DNA of 64,000 bases, from assembly GCA_026075535.2 (NCBI GenBank), contig AP026548.1, forward strand, positions 3,596,001 through 3,660,000. Reading direction: 5' to 3'. The notes below the pieces were generated by a model. It was not told where the DNA came from. It made no database searches and worked only from the letters and a program-made list of their open reading frames with translations. The position numbers and the translations under genes are program-made. Below are positions 34,765-45,027 of this stretch, piece after piece. Source of the stretch: Tricholoma matsutake (Eukaryota; Basidiomycota; Agaricomycetes; Agaricales; Tricholomataceae). Position 1 is the first letter of the stretch. Each line of letters starts with the position of its first letter.

Positions 34765-37045
34765 AGCCAGAGTGATCAGCTCGATTTTCAAGGTCAACAT
34801 GTCAAACTTTCTACTCTGAATATCAAGATTGGTGGGACCCCATATACACTTGATGCTCGATGCTCAATGTCAGGTTAGCGACACAACTTTTTTCGTGTGC
34901 ATTAGCATAGTCTCAGTATGACAATGAATATCATTATAATGAATATTACTCTAAATAATAAACTTAAAAAATCATATTTGAGTGAAGGGGAGTGAAGGCG
35001 AGGTGCTGATTCCATGAGCATGGACCAAACAGGATGAGGAACTGTGTCAGGATCTTGGGTTGTGGCAGAAGCATTCAGGGGCATAGAAACGCAAGGAGGG
35101 AGGGGAGAGGGGTGCAAAAGAGTAGAATCTGTATTGTAGGCCATGAGGAGCTCTGCTTCACTGGGATTATGGATGAAACTCACCTGAATGCCTCCCTGGT
35201 CCGACATGCCATCAATGTTTGAGGAGAGCAGGGCTGCATTGCCCCCTGACAGCAAGTTGAGCAATCCAAGAAAAGAGATAGCTTGAAATGAGCCTGAAAT
35301 GCAATTTTCAAAACTTATCTTGACATATTATGAGTGTGAAATATGTGGGAAGCCCAAAGCAACTACCACAATGATGGTGTGGGATGGTGTGCCAGCATGA
35401 GGAAAAACAATGTTGAACATTTGCAGAACCATTTTGTTTGTTCAACAACTTATGTCAGCATTTCCACTTTAGGTAGGTGTCATGATTCGTAGTCATCGCA
35501 AGCAAAATCAGAGAGCCACAGACATATACCTATTTATTACACTATATTAGAGAAGTATTTGTGTAAACTAATCTACCAATGTACATCTTACAGTGTTAAA
35601 ATTTTATATACTATCACTTACCGAGTGTTTTACCACACATACTAGTGTTTCACCACCACACTGATAACACTTTCTAAGGCTCAAAACATCTTCAAATTGA
35701 TGATCTGAGAGGTTATAAGTATTAAAAACATTCCTCTGATTTTTCCCTGATTTTTGGTTGAGGTCGAGGTTGGTAAAAGCTACATTATGAGGGGTGAATC
35801 ACATATTTCTGACATTGAGATATGAGGAGTGAACCAATCCTTCCCATTTTTTTTCTCAAAGCAATAATATCTATTTTCCATAGACTGAGAGTAGTTGCAC
35901 CATGATCATAGAGCAGTTGTTGGTTTTCTGGCTCACCATGACATTTCACGGACAGAATTTAAATGCCGACAAGTGTGCTATTTTGGGCAAACTCAATCAA
36001 CAAATGTTTTTACAAAAACGTACTTCAACTTGTCAGAAGCCAATGTTGGATCACAGAATTCTGCCATCCAAGGCATTACTTTTGCATGACATGGTGGTGA
36101 AAGACTAGGTACTTTTTGACATGGGGGCTCGTCATTGCTTCATCTTCACCTTTCATTGAGATAATTCCATTTTCTGGAAGCAATAAAGCCTATCTTTTGA
36201 ACCATATATGCCATCAGTATAATTTTGTAGTCAATGTGGTGTAATTTAGTAATCAGTAAATTGTGGTGAAACACTCGGTAAGTGATAGTAAATGCAAGAT
36301 GCAATAAGTATCTATGCTGACATAAGTTGTTGAATGTACCAAACAAGTCACAAGTTCAACATTCCTGTCGTGCTCACCATCATCACCACTGTTGGCTTCC
36401 TTGCATCTCTGCTGTTGTTCATGCTTGTAACATGTAAGCTCAAGGTGAGTTTCTAAGCTATTCTTTTGGGCTTCCTTTTAAGCTGCTAACTCTTCCCTTT
36501 GCTTGAATTTCAGATCCAATGCTTTTGGGGAGCTAATGTCCTATGCTCGTCGAAAGCTGTAGGGAGGTATTATGGAACAAAGGACAGGGATGAGTGAGGT
36601 AGCTATGTGAGTATTACTATTCTTTTTGCTTTGAAGCAGAGCTCCTCATAGCCTACAATACAGATTCCACTCTCTTGCACCTCTCCCTCCCTCCTTGCAT
36701 TTCTATGCCCCTGAATGCTTCTGCCACAACCCGAGATCCTCCTGACCCAGTTCCTCATCATGTTTGGTCTGCACTCATGGAATCAGCACCTCGACTTCAC
36801 TCTGCTTTGCTCAAATATGATTTTTTCAAGTTTATAATTTACAGTAATATTCATAATGATATTCATCGTCATACTGGGACTATGCTAACACAACATGAAA
36901 AAAGTTGTGTTGCTAATCCAAAACTTGTGGATGCTGAGCATTGAGCATTGAGTGTATACAGGGTCCCACCAATCTCAATATTTGGAGTAGGAAGTTTGAC
37001 ATGTTGACCTTGAAAATTGAGCTGATCACTCCAGCTTGTCATACC
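34765..37045. mobile_element. Long inverted-repeat (foldback-type) element with coding arms
   Basis: The left arm 34765-35165 is matched by the reverse complement of about 36630-37045. A further inner stretch matches between about 35430-35660 and 36230-36360. The middle (about 35670-36200) is unmatched. Both arms can encode related peptides: DQLDFQGQHVKL / DQLNFQGQHVKL and IGGTPYTL / IGGTLYTL reading inward from the outer ends. SMPLNASATT and LMESAPRLHS read outward from the inner part. The protein family is not recognised. The arms differ mostly by transitions and small indels. This could be a foldback transposon or two copies of an unknown element inserted tail to tail. No terminal duplication was found. 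Confidence 0.6.
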
Positions 37046-37046
37046 T

Positions 37047-37388
37047 TCATCTCGATCTGGCAAGGACTGTTAGTCTGAACAAGCCATCACGAGGCAAGCA
37101 CTTCTCTCTTCCAAAAATAACCTTCCACCCATGCAAGGGCAAAAACCATAGTGCCAATGATGCACCCAAAATGATGCCACAAAACTGCTGATCAATCCCT
37201 GATGCAGTGTGAATACGTCCATGATGAAATAGTCCTCCCTGCATAATGCATGTCTCCAAGAATCCCAATCAATGACAGCGGCGATGTCCAACAGCACAAG
37301 TTCCAAATGCATACATCACTCCTGTGATGTGAGTGTGACAACATGAGAATGCCCTGAAGGGCCCAGATACCAAGCACAGATCAGTTTG
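37047..37388 (-). pseudogene. Unidentified coding fragment
   Basis: Overlapping minus-strand frames between 37380 and 37047 share a coherent composition, with DSWRHALCREDYFIMD in one and ILGASLALWFLPLHGW in another. This suggests a frameshifted membrane-protein or transposon fragment. The family is not recognised. It sits between the inverted-repeat element and LTR copy 2. Confidence 0.25.
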
Positions 37389-37571
37389 TGTTAGAATTTC
37401 AGTGTTTGGTACAAGGCATTAGCCCCCTAGATGACAGTACCAAGGGTACAAACTGATGATTGTACACTACTGTAGCTAGAGATTATATACTACCTGTGTT
37501 GCTGTGTAGGTACCGGCTATGTCTACTAACCTGCACTGTATTATGTAATAATAAATATTGCTAATACTGAG
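37389..37571 (+). repeat. LTR family A, copy 2, left part (interrupted by the Plavaka element)
   Basis: It starts TGTTAGAATTTCAG, a normal LTR start in TG, and matches copy 1 over about 155 nt. It runs through TAATACTGAG, then leaves the LTR sequence at about 37571. The last 35 bases of the LTR reappear at 43548-43582. Confidence 0.75.
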
Positions 37572-37847
37572 AGGAAAAAGCATCTGGGCCGTAGCGTACC
37601 ACCATCAATTGATAGCCATAGGTAGGCTCCAGTGCATATTAGTGTATGACTGTTCCTGTTATGATACCCGCTCAATAGCAACCCAATAGATCCGACAGAC
37701 GAGCGGATAGTGCTTGGTTGCATTCATATCAAACATGATAGGAGTTGAAATCATCCATAGTGCTCTGTCTATGGTTGGTAGTTTATGTAGTTTATACTGC
37801 AACACTATAGACTATGGTGCTTCGGTACTACTAGTAGTAGGGCGATG

Positions 37848-40800
37848 TCAAATAAGTCTGGATGGCAGTGTTGCAATGAACATATCGATGTTGATGTAAG
37901 TATTCACCCAGAACACCTCAGCCTTCTCCAATACATTACTTGTTGTCCAGTTACGATTGAGCTCCTGGCCTGATTTCCCCATCAGATGAGCACTACGCAC
38001 TATCCAATCCACCACAACAATCTCGGCATTTGGATGGCGATGACGTGTCGAATGTCATATGCTGTACATCCCTGTCACTGGATCGAGCTGACCGAGAGTC
38101 ATGAACCATTCGATATATGCCAGCGGGTGAGGGAGTCGACCGAATTGTGGGGGGAGGTTAAAAATAGCATGCACTTGAGCAATGCGCAGACCTGCGATAA
38201 CAATGTTGGTAGTTGGAACATGAATTGACAACCTGAAGACATACCTTGTGGGAAAGGTGTATCCTGTCGGTAGTAAACTGGATCTTCGATCACAAATGCA
38301 GTATCGAAATATGCTGGTATTGAGAGTTGTCATCCAGTTGCATTATGAGCAGGGGTAGTGCGTATGCGCTCCTTGACTTGAATAGAACCCATGAAGTCGT
38401 TCGGAGGGAGGATGAAATGCACTTGCTTGTATACATTGAAGTGGTCATATTTAGATGGTTGAGGAGCATGTGGACTATATTTCTTGAGGAAGTCCGAAAA
38501 TACATCCAGGAAATCCGGAATAAGGTGGTGAGTTTCGAGGTAGTTGACCGTGACATTGCGGAAGGCTGGGCGCTTTGCAACGTACCAATGTTTAGGGGCA
38601 GACATTGATGTTGACGGTTCCAACTCATCATCGCTATCCTCCCCATCATACACATCTAGATCATCTACATCGACTGCTGGATCAGGGTGAAGCCATGAAA
38701 GGTATGCTGTGCAAAGAAACATCGCCTCATGTCGCTGAAGCCAGAGTGCCATTTGTTCTAGAAAGTCTCACTTGTTACTTGCAGGATAAGCTTCTTTTGC
38801 AAAATTGGTGTGGAGGTGTTCTGGTGATTCGGTATTGTATCCATCAGTGGATCCATGAGTGAGAATTGCATCAATGTAGTGCTGGATCATGTGGAGCTTT
38901 GGTATGTTGAAATGTTCATGAATACCAAGTTCGACTAAGATTTCTTTGTTGGCATGAAAAGTGTCGAGGCATTTTTGAAGTGCGGCCAGTGTTTGGGTTG
39001 TATGATGGTGGAATTGGGAATAGTAGATGAAATCGATCACCGAATGCACCACAGTGAGGACCTGGACACTCACAGCACCAGCCATAACACCAACAAATAT
39101 TCTTTGCATCTGTCTGTGCTTGGCCCCCGTCCACTGCGATATAAACGACACTCCTTTCTTGAAATGTTGCAACCCTGCATGACTGTTCATTGCCTTGAAA
39201 TGTGCATCCAGTTCTCCAGCACCGATGACACTAGTACACCAGCTAACAAGATGGTCCTTGAAAACACCTTTATGGAGCTGATGGAGAATGTCGGGTGTGA
39301 AACATTGGAAGATGTTGGTATGAGGAAGTGTTTTCCAAAATGGTTCGTGCACCACTTGCAAACCCAAGTCGTCAAATTTCTCTGCCAAATCCTGGTGATT
39401 TTTCTTGCGCCTTCGATCCTGATTCAACAACCTAACTGTCTCTTCCATCTCCCTCCACAAGGATGTAACAAGTTCGCCCCTTTTGTCGGTGCCAACCTTG
39501 CAACACGGACACCGACTTTCTTTACAGCATGCCACAAGACATTGCTCAGGAAAGTCCACCACATATGCAGCAAGAATAGGAAAGATACAGTGGATGTACG
39601 AGTCTGCGCATGTCATCTCAACTCCATCCCTCCCAGCCTCAATCAGCGGTTTCAAGATCTCAGACATACAGTGATGGAACAAGCGGTAGCCTGAAACTGG
39701 TTGAGTAGCATCTGAGAAACATTCAAGTTTAGAAACAGGTAAGTAGCCAATAAGCACAGTCGCATTTGCAGATACCTAATACCAGTTTACAGAATGTTTT
39801 CACATATAGCTAGGATATTATGGACCTGGTGTCGCCTCTCTTTAGCGATGTTGCTGATGGTCAGATATACTGGCCATGCCTTCTTATCTCCTCCGAATGC
39901 CATCAATTGTGTCTTGTCTGAAGCGAGAATGATCGGTGCTACCACACCGCCTTCAGGAATTTTGCCCTGGGAATTATTAAGTTGATATATCGAGTCGATA
40001 CCATGCTTGCCACAATGAGCGCTTACCTGTGTCTTCCACCACCAGTCTGCTGTCCATCCCTCATCAATGACACGGTTCATCCCATTCTTGTCCGTAAAAT
40101 GCTGTACAGGTGCGTATGAGATATCGCCATTCAGTGCTGGGTTGCCAAGTAGTTCTTGAATATACTCTACAGGGTTGTGACGCCAAAGCTCAAGCTCCTC
40201 AGACAACATCACATTGCCATGCAGGACCCGTTGGTAACTGATCAACTTTCTTCAAGAAGGAGTATGTGTTGTGGAATGAGAGGCCACTGCGCTCTCTGGT
40301 CTATGATATCAGGTAAGCTGATGTCGATTGATTCTAGGCTTTTCTTGTATGAACTTACAATTGGAAGCTTTAAAAATTTGTCAATGGAGTTCTGGCCAAC
40401 ACTTTTCATCAACCATTGGGCCAAATCCCACTCCTCTTGGCTTGCAAATGGAGCCCACTTGCTTTCACCTAATGCAGCCTGTGCTTCCTGCAACTTTTCA
40501 AATGGGGTTTTTCCAATTCCAAGAGTCTGTGCGACAAGACCTGGATAGGATCTGTGGTACTGGGGTGGTTTGCGAGGATCATCTTCATCCTCAACCTCCT
40601 CGATTTTGACTGTGTGTTGTTGAGGTAGCTGCACATCTGGTAAAGAAGGAGATCGATTGTCAGAGAATTCGAAGGGTTCTTCAGGGCTACCCATTTCAAC
40701 ATCACTGTTGGGTCCCTCGCTGTCGATGCCCAGGTCAATGGTGATGGACAGTTCGTCATGAGTCCTGACTGTGGAAAAATGAGTGAGATCTTGCTTATAT

Positions 40801-40901
40801 GCTTCATAGCATGGAGGTGAGTGTCTGATGTGTCAGTTGACTGCTGTCTGAGAAGGTTTTGGCTGATGACAATATCTGCAGGATATCGCACGATGAGACA
40901 T
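37848..40901 (-). pseudogene. Plavaka transposase, copy 1, with several TGA stops
   Basis: Plavaka transposases are fungal relatives of the CACTA/EnSpm group. The ATG at 40901 opens a Cys/His finger (CRYCHQPKPSQTAVN, then HIRHSPPC) that is interrupted by a TGA at 40833-40835. Next come PYQYH-type spacer sequence and KTPFEKLQEAQAALGESKWAP, then EELELWRHNPVEYIQELLGN, GWTADWWWKTQ and APIILASDKTQLMAFGGDKK with a catalytic Asp. It continues with [68 protein letters not shown] and [16 protein letters not shown]. Later TGA codons at 38330-38332 and 38055-38057 lie in otherwise open frame, before HSTRHRHPNAEIVVVDWIVR. The ORF ends near 37848. The main domain is intact, but the stops should prevent full translation. 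Confidence 0.88.
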
Positions 40902-41264
40902 GGCTATCAAGAGGTGAGAGTCCTCTGTTCCCCTCAGCTATCTCAGTGTCTCTGTCGCATCTGTACAGAGATTTACGCCTTATTGCATGGCCCCTAACTG
41001 TGCCATTGTGCCACTCTGCCTGTCTCCCATGTCTTTATTTAGCTCTACTACTAATGTTCCACATTGTCGCATGCACCACTCATTAATTTCTGCTCAATGT
41101 TCAACCATTCAACGTGCACAACACAATCACGAGCATGATCATGTTCTCCACATATGACATGTTCGTTGACTGTTGAATGCTGCTTGGCTCAACAACCTTA
41201 TAAATAATATTCTCGATCGTCCAACATCTACTGCAAATCGCCCCACCTTTCGCCTCCAATCAAC

Positions 41265-43171
41265 ATGCCTAAACCTCCTACCAGTGCTCAAGCCCACTCT
41301 CATCACGATAATGACCAAGGTTGTCCTGATGCTCTTACATGGGGTTTTGCCAACTTATCAATCTTTAGCTTTGAAGGAAAATGTTATGCCCACTGGTGTT
41401 AGGTCTCCATCTGGCTGTCAGCATAAGCCTAGTCAAAAAGTCCACGAGCGCCATAAGTCCACGAGCGCCATAAGTCTTTCAATCTTGTGTTTGAGTAGCA
41501 TGCTCTCATAGTGCATCCCTGTAGGCATGGAAGAGGCTGCAGCTGCACAACGTGCTGAGGCAGCCAAGATCAAGAAAGCACAACATGCAGCATGCAAGGT
41601 CGAAAACTCTGATGAGGATGCTGGCACTGAGGGAGACAATGAAGACGCTAACCCTGTATGTCCAAGTCACTAACTATCAATTCCAGGTCTCTTACTGACC
41701 ACATCTGTAGTTTATCACTTGTACTGTGACCTCAAAAGCTACTCTTATCAAGAATAATATGTCAGCACAGCGCAAGGCCTGCATTAGCAATGTCAATGCA
41801 TTCAGCGACAATGATGATGGTGAGGTAAGCACATCAACAGTATCATGGCTAAATCGTAGGTACTCAGTGAGATCTTGGCCAGGAACGAGGATGTTCACCT
41901 CAATGCTCTAATGGTGGTCAATGATATCAATCTTCACCTGGGGATCTGCATAGCAACAGCTATGATCGCGGGTTGGACTTCCCTGATAGTCCAACTCCTG
42001 TCAGCAACCTTCGTGATGTGTCTCAACCACCATCTCCTGACAATGAGGGGGCATCTGTATCGAAGTGACATGCAACGTCTACTGACTTGTTGCGTATCAC
42101 CAAAGTACTGAAGACCTCGGGTGGACGTCCCAAAGCCAGTGACTACCATGAAACACTCAAGAGAGCCATTTTACTTGCAGCAGCTGAGTTTCAATGTAAC
42201 ATTAGCACAGTACAGGCATTTCCTGATAGCGAGATGGAACATGAGATATTAGGTATTGCATGGGAAGAGGCTTGTCAGCGTATTCGGCTTGACTTGCCGA
42301 TGCTCACCCCTTCCATCACGAAACTAGTAAGCCCCAATGCCATCTAAATTGACAACTACTAAACATGACACATATTCCTAGATCACTAGTCGTGGATCCC
42401 ATCTTCGAGGAGAGCTCAAGATGAAGACCCGGTTTTTAGTCGAGACCTTCTATGGTTTTGAAAGTGGCCACAATCACAAGATCATTGTCAAGAATCGCCA
42501 GATAGCTGAGGAACTGAAAGATGGCTGCACATTCGTTTACAAGGTATCATTCTTTGTGTTGAGTAGAACAAGTATCTGATTGTATGGTAGATAACCCATG
42601 CCAAATTAGCGGAGCGCAAGGGACTCTATCAGTCAAAGCTTATCCAGAAAGTCATCAATGCCATGTGGTTCAGAAACAAACAAGACGAAGGCATAACATA
42701 CAGTTCTTACTTCAATCCCTTCACCATTCCGGCCCTCACTCTAGTTTTGATGGCTGTGAGTCCTTCTGATGCTTATCATTTGTTTGTTTACTAACAAATG
42801 TTCTTGCTAGATCGAATGTTGCATTGATGAGTGGATTACTGGCATCAAAACTGATATCCCCTTCACTATGGCATTCTACCAAGATGTATATGAAGACCAC
42901 ATTCATTGCCTCTGACGCTTTGAGAAACACACTAGGAAGCATGACATTCTCACCAACATTCTTCTCAAGATTTATAATCAGGGAAGGTAAGTGACATATG
43001 TCAATGTCTGTGATCTATGCTCAAGGTTTATACAGATTCCACTCTGGTGCCCAGCCCCTCTCTATGGCTGACCACCCCACTATCTCTGATGATGCGTTTG
43101 CAGCTGCATTGAAACAATACATCGAGGAATCGGAGACTGAGACCAATGGTGAGCATGGGGACTCGGACTAA
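41265..43171 (+). pseudogene. DUF6532 protein, copy 1, next to Plavaka transposase
   Basis: DUF6532 is a basidiomycete domain of unknown function. A start at 41265 (MPKPPTSAQAHSHHDN) is possible. Ala/Lys-rich and acidic exons follow (MEEAAAAQRAEAAKIKKAQH, then VENSDEDAGTEGDNEDANP). The domain begins TKVLKTSGGRPKASDYHET and AILLAAAEFQCNISTVQAFP. It continues ITSRGSHLRGELKMKTRFLV, ETFYGF, AERKGLYQSKLIQKVINAMW, FNPFTIPALTLVLMAIECCI and DEWITGIKTDIPFTMAFYQD, and ends with FHSGAQPLSMADH and an acidic tail at TAA 43171. Introns of about 50-60 nt separate the exons. A TGA at 42913-42915 falls between EDHIHCL and RFEKHTRKH, so this copy is probably inactive. It is transcribed away from the Plavaka gene. 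Confidence 0.78.
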
Positions 43172-43547
43172 GAACTACCATCCAATTTCTACTTTTATTT
43201 TTAAATATTTGATTCCCCTAGTTCTTATGTATCATTGTGCTTGATTGAACTTGAATGACAATTTATTGGTGTAACCCAACTATTATGATGAGCTATCTCA
43301 AGCACTATGTGATGCAACACACATCTGAAGCATCTATGTATTACTACCTAGCTCGTTATAGGCTACCAAGGCTACAAGACTATGCAGCTATGTGACATGT
43401 CATAGTACCCAGTCACTACTACCAACCAATAGTAGTACTACAGAACATTTGGTGAGTACTACCACACACTATAATTTTTGGGGCAAGCAACCGAGCTATG
43501 AGTGCTATATATGCTATATACTGCAATGTTGTGCACTGTTTTTTTTC

Positions 43548-43582
43548 CTGATGTACTGATGTGGCTGATTCAAACTCCAACA
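43548..43582 (+). repeat. LTR family A, copy 2, right part
   Basis: It reads CTGATGTACTGATGTGGCTG and ends TCCAACA. It aligns with the end of LTR copy 1 (34302-34336), with differences confined to the first 15 bases. Confidence 0.6.
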
Positions 43583-43730
43583 AACCCTGCAGCAGACCCC
43601 TGCTGCAAATCAGCTGTGATTCACAGCCAGGAATCCTGTGTGAATCAGACCTCTTCAAGGCTCATGAGAATCACCTAAGTATGCAAGACAGCTCAGAAGT
43701 CTATTTCCTGCAACACTACTGCCTGGGTCC

Positions 43731-43898
43731 CTACAAGAGTGTCTCTTACATCAGCAAGTCTTATCTACATCTGCACCCAGTATCACATGTTAGTCCAGTA
43801 GTATATAGTCTATACTTTGAATACTTGTACCTTATCTTAGTTTCATCTTTTTACATGTCTCATTCTCCTTGAGTGTTGGAAGCTCCAGCTTCCTTCCA
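43731..43898 (+). repeat. Left LTR, family C
   Basis: It aligns with 47046-47229 apart from a gap of about 16-20 nt near its end and scattered, mostly transition, changes. Its first bases read TACAAGAG where the right copy has TGTAAGAG. Confidence 0.75.
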
Positions 43899-44355
43899 CT
43901 TTTTTTTTGTAACAAACTTACTATCTGCACTCTAGTACTCTCTCTCATGATGTGCATCTTTTCCTTGCCCCACTAACCCTGAATTGTCCAAAATGGTTGA
44001 ATTTTTCACACCAACAGTTCTCTTAACAATGACACTCACTATCTTCCATGCTCCCTCATTGATCATATCTCATTCCTGCCCCCCTGCTCCTTCTTGGCCC
44101 CCCCCCCAGCCAGGGACTTGTTCTGTGCTGTGTCATGTCGCTTGCTTGTTGCCCCCAGAAAGTTAGCTGCCCAGCAAACAAACTACATGACAATGACCAA
44201 ACACATTCTCTGGTTGATGAAGCAACTTGGCTTGCCCCACTTACCTGAATGAAGGCCCATGAAACCCTGCCACACACCCCTGCCTGTCCCCTATTGCTCC
44301 CCAGCCCATCCCTTCCTGCACCCCACCCCATGCACTTGCCACATCACATACCAAC

Positions 44356-44752
44356 TGTAAGGGGACTAGGGGGTGCCCCATGTGTTTTTCCTATTTTTCA
44401 CATTTGTCTTATATATTTCCTCACTTCATTTCCTCCTATTCTTCATTTTCTATGATTTTTCCTTATTTTATTACTAATTTCCCTTTCTATCACATTTGTG
44501 CAAGTTGACAGTTTTATATTTAGAGGTGGAGTACCCTTTCCAACCTTGGTATGATGTCATTCAGTAGCCTTGATCTGCCTATCTCTGCCTTTTCTATTTT
44601 TCAATCTTCACATATACTGGGCATTGGCAAAGTCCTTAGAGTTTTCTCTTTGAATTTCCCTTTGCTAGGTGTGCCTCCACTCCCTGTAATATGTACCATA
44701 ATTTTACCTTTGCTAGTCCACTAATTAAGTGGCCTCTAAGGTTGCCCTTATA
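44356..44752 (+). mobile_element. Solo LTR of the gypsy family, opposite orientation to the 54-kb element
   Basis: The 397-nt sequence starts TGTAAGGGGACTAGGGGGTG and ends GGTTGCCCTTATA. It matches the reverse complement of the 426-nt gypsy LTRs at 54250 and 58263 along most of its length, with more divergence than those two show from each other. CCAAC precedes (44351-44355) and follows (44753-44757) it, a perfect 5-bp duplication. A solo LTR arises by recombination between the two LTRs of a full insertion. Confidence 0.88.
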
Positions 44753-45027
44753 CCAACCCCCATTTGATGCCCTTCTGGTGTTGAATGATGTTCATGGTTT
44801 GTTTCGCTGGTGTTAACTCTCCTCTGGCTCCCACTTTCTGTTTTCTGACCTTTTGCCAATGCCACCTTCATTTGATGACCTGCTGGTGTCACATGATGCT
44901 GCTCAAAGCTCTTTTTGCTGGTGTTGAACTGTCCACCACCACTGCTTTCTGTTTTTGGCCTCTCAGTGCCTCATTTTGCTAATGCCCACTCCATTCAACA
45001 TCATTGTTCATCTCCTGACCCAGCCCA

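Larger units (their letters stand above)
37572..43547. mobile_element. Plavaka DNA transposon with divergent DUF6532 gene (element 1)
   Basis: A segment of about 6 kb separates the two parts of LTR copy 2. It contains a Plavaka transposase on the minus strand and a DUF6532 gene on the plus strand, starting 364 nt apart. The ends read AGGAAAAAGC on the left and, reverse complemented, CAGGAAAAAAAACAG on the right. They are short, imperfect inverted ends that resemble the CAGGAAATCC end of element 2. Stops of the two genes lie 276 and 376 nt from the ends. Confidence 0.7.

Noticed and set aside
38954..39694. Plus-strand ORF of 246 residues
   Set aside because: Antisense of the Plavaka catalytic region, where the minus strand shows conserved family motifs.
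43388..43547. An additional LTR between the DUF6532 gene and 43548
   Set aside because: Only the last 35 bases (43548-43582) match the LTR family. The preceding sequence has no partner elsewhere in the window.
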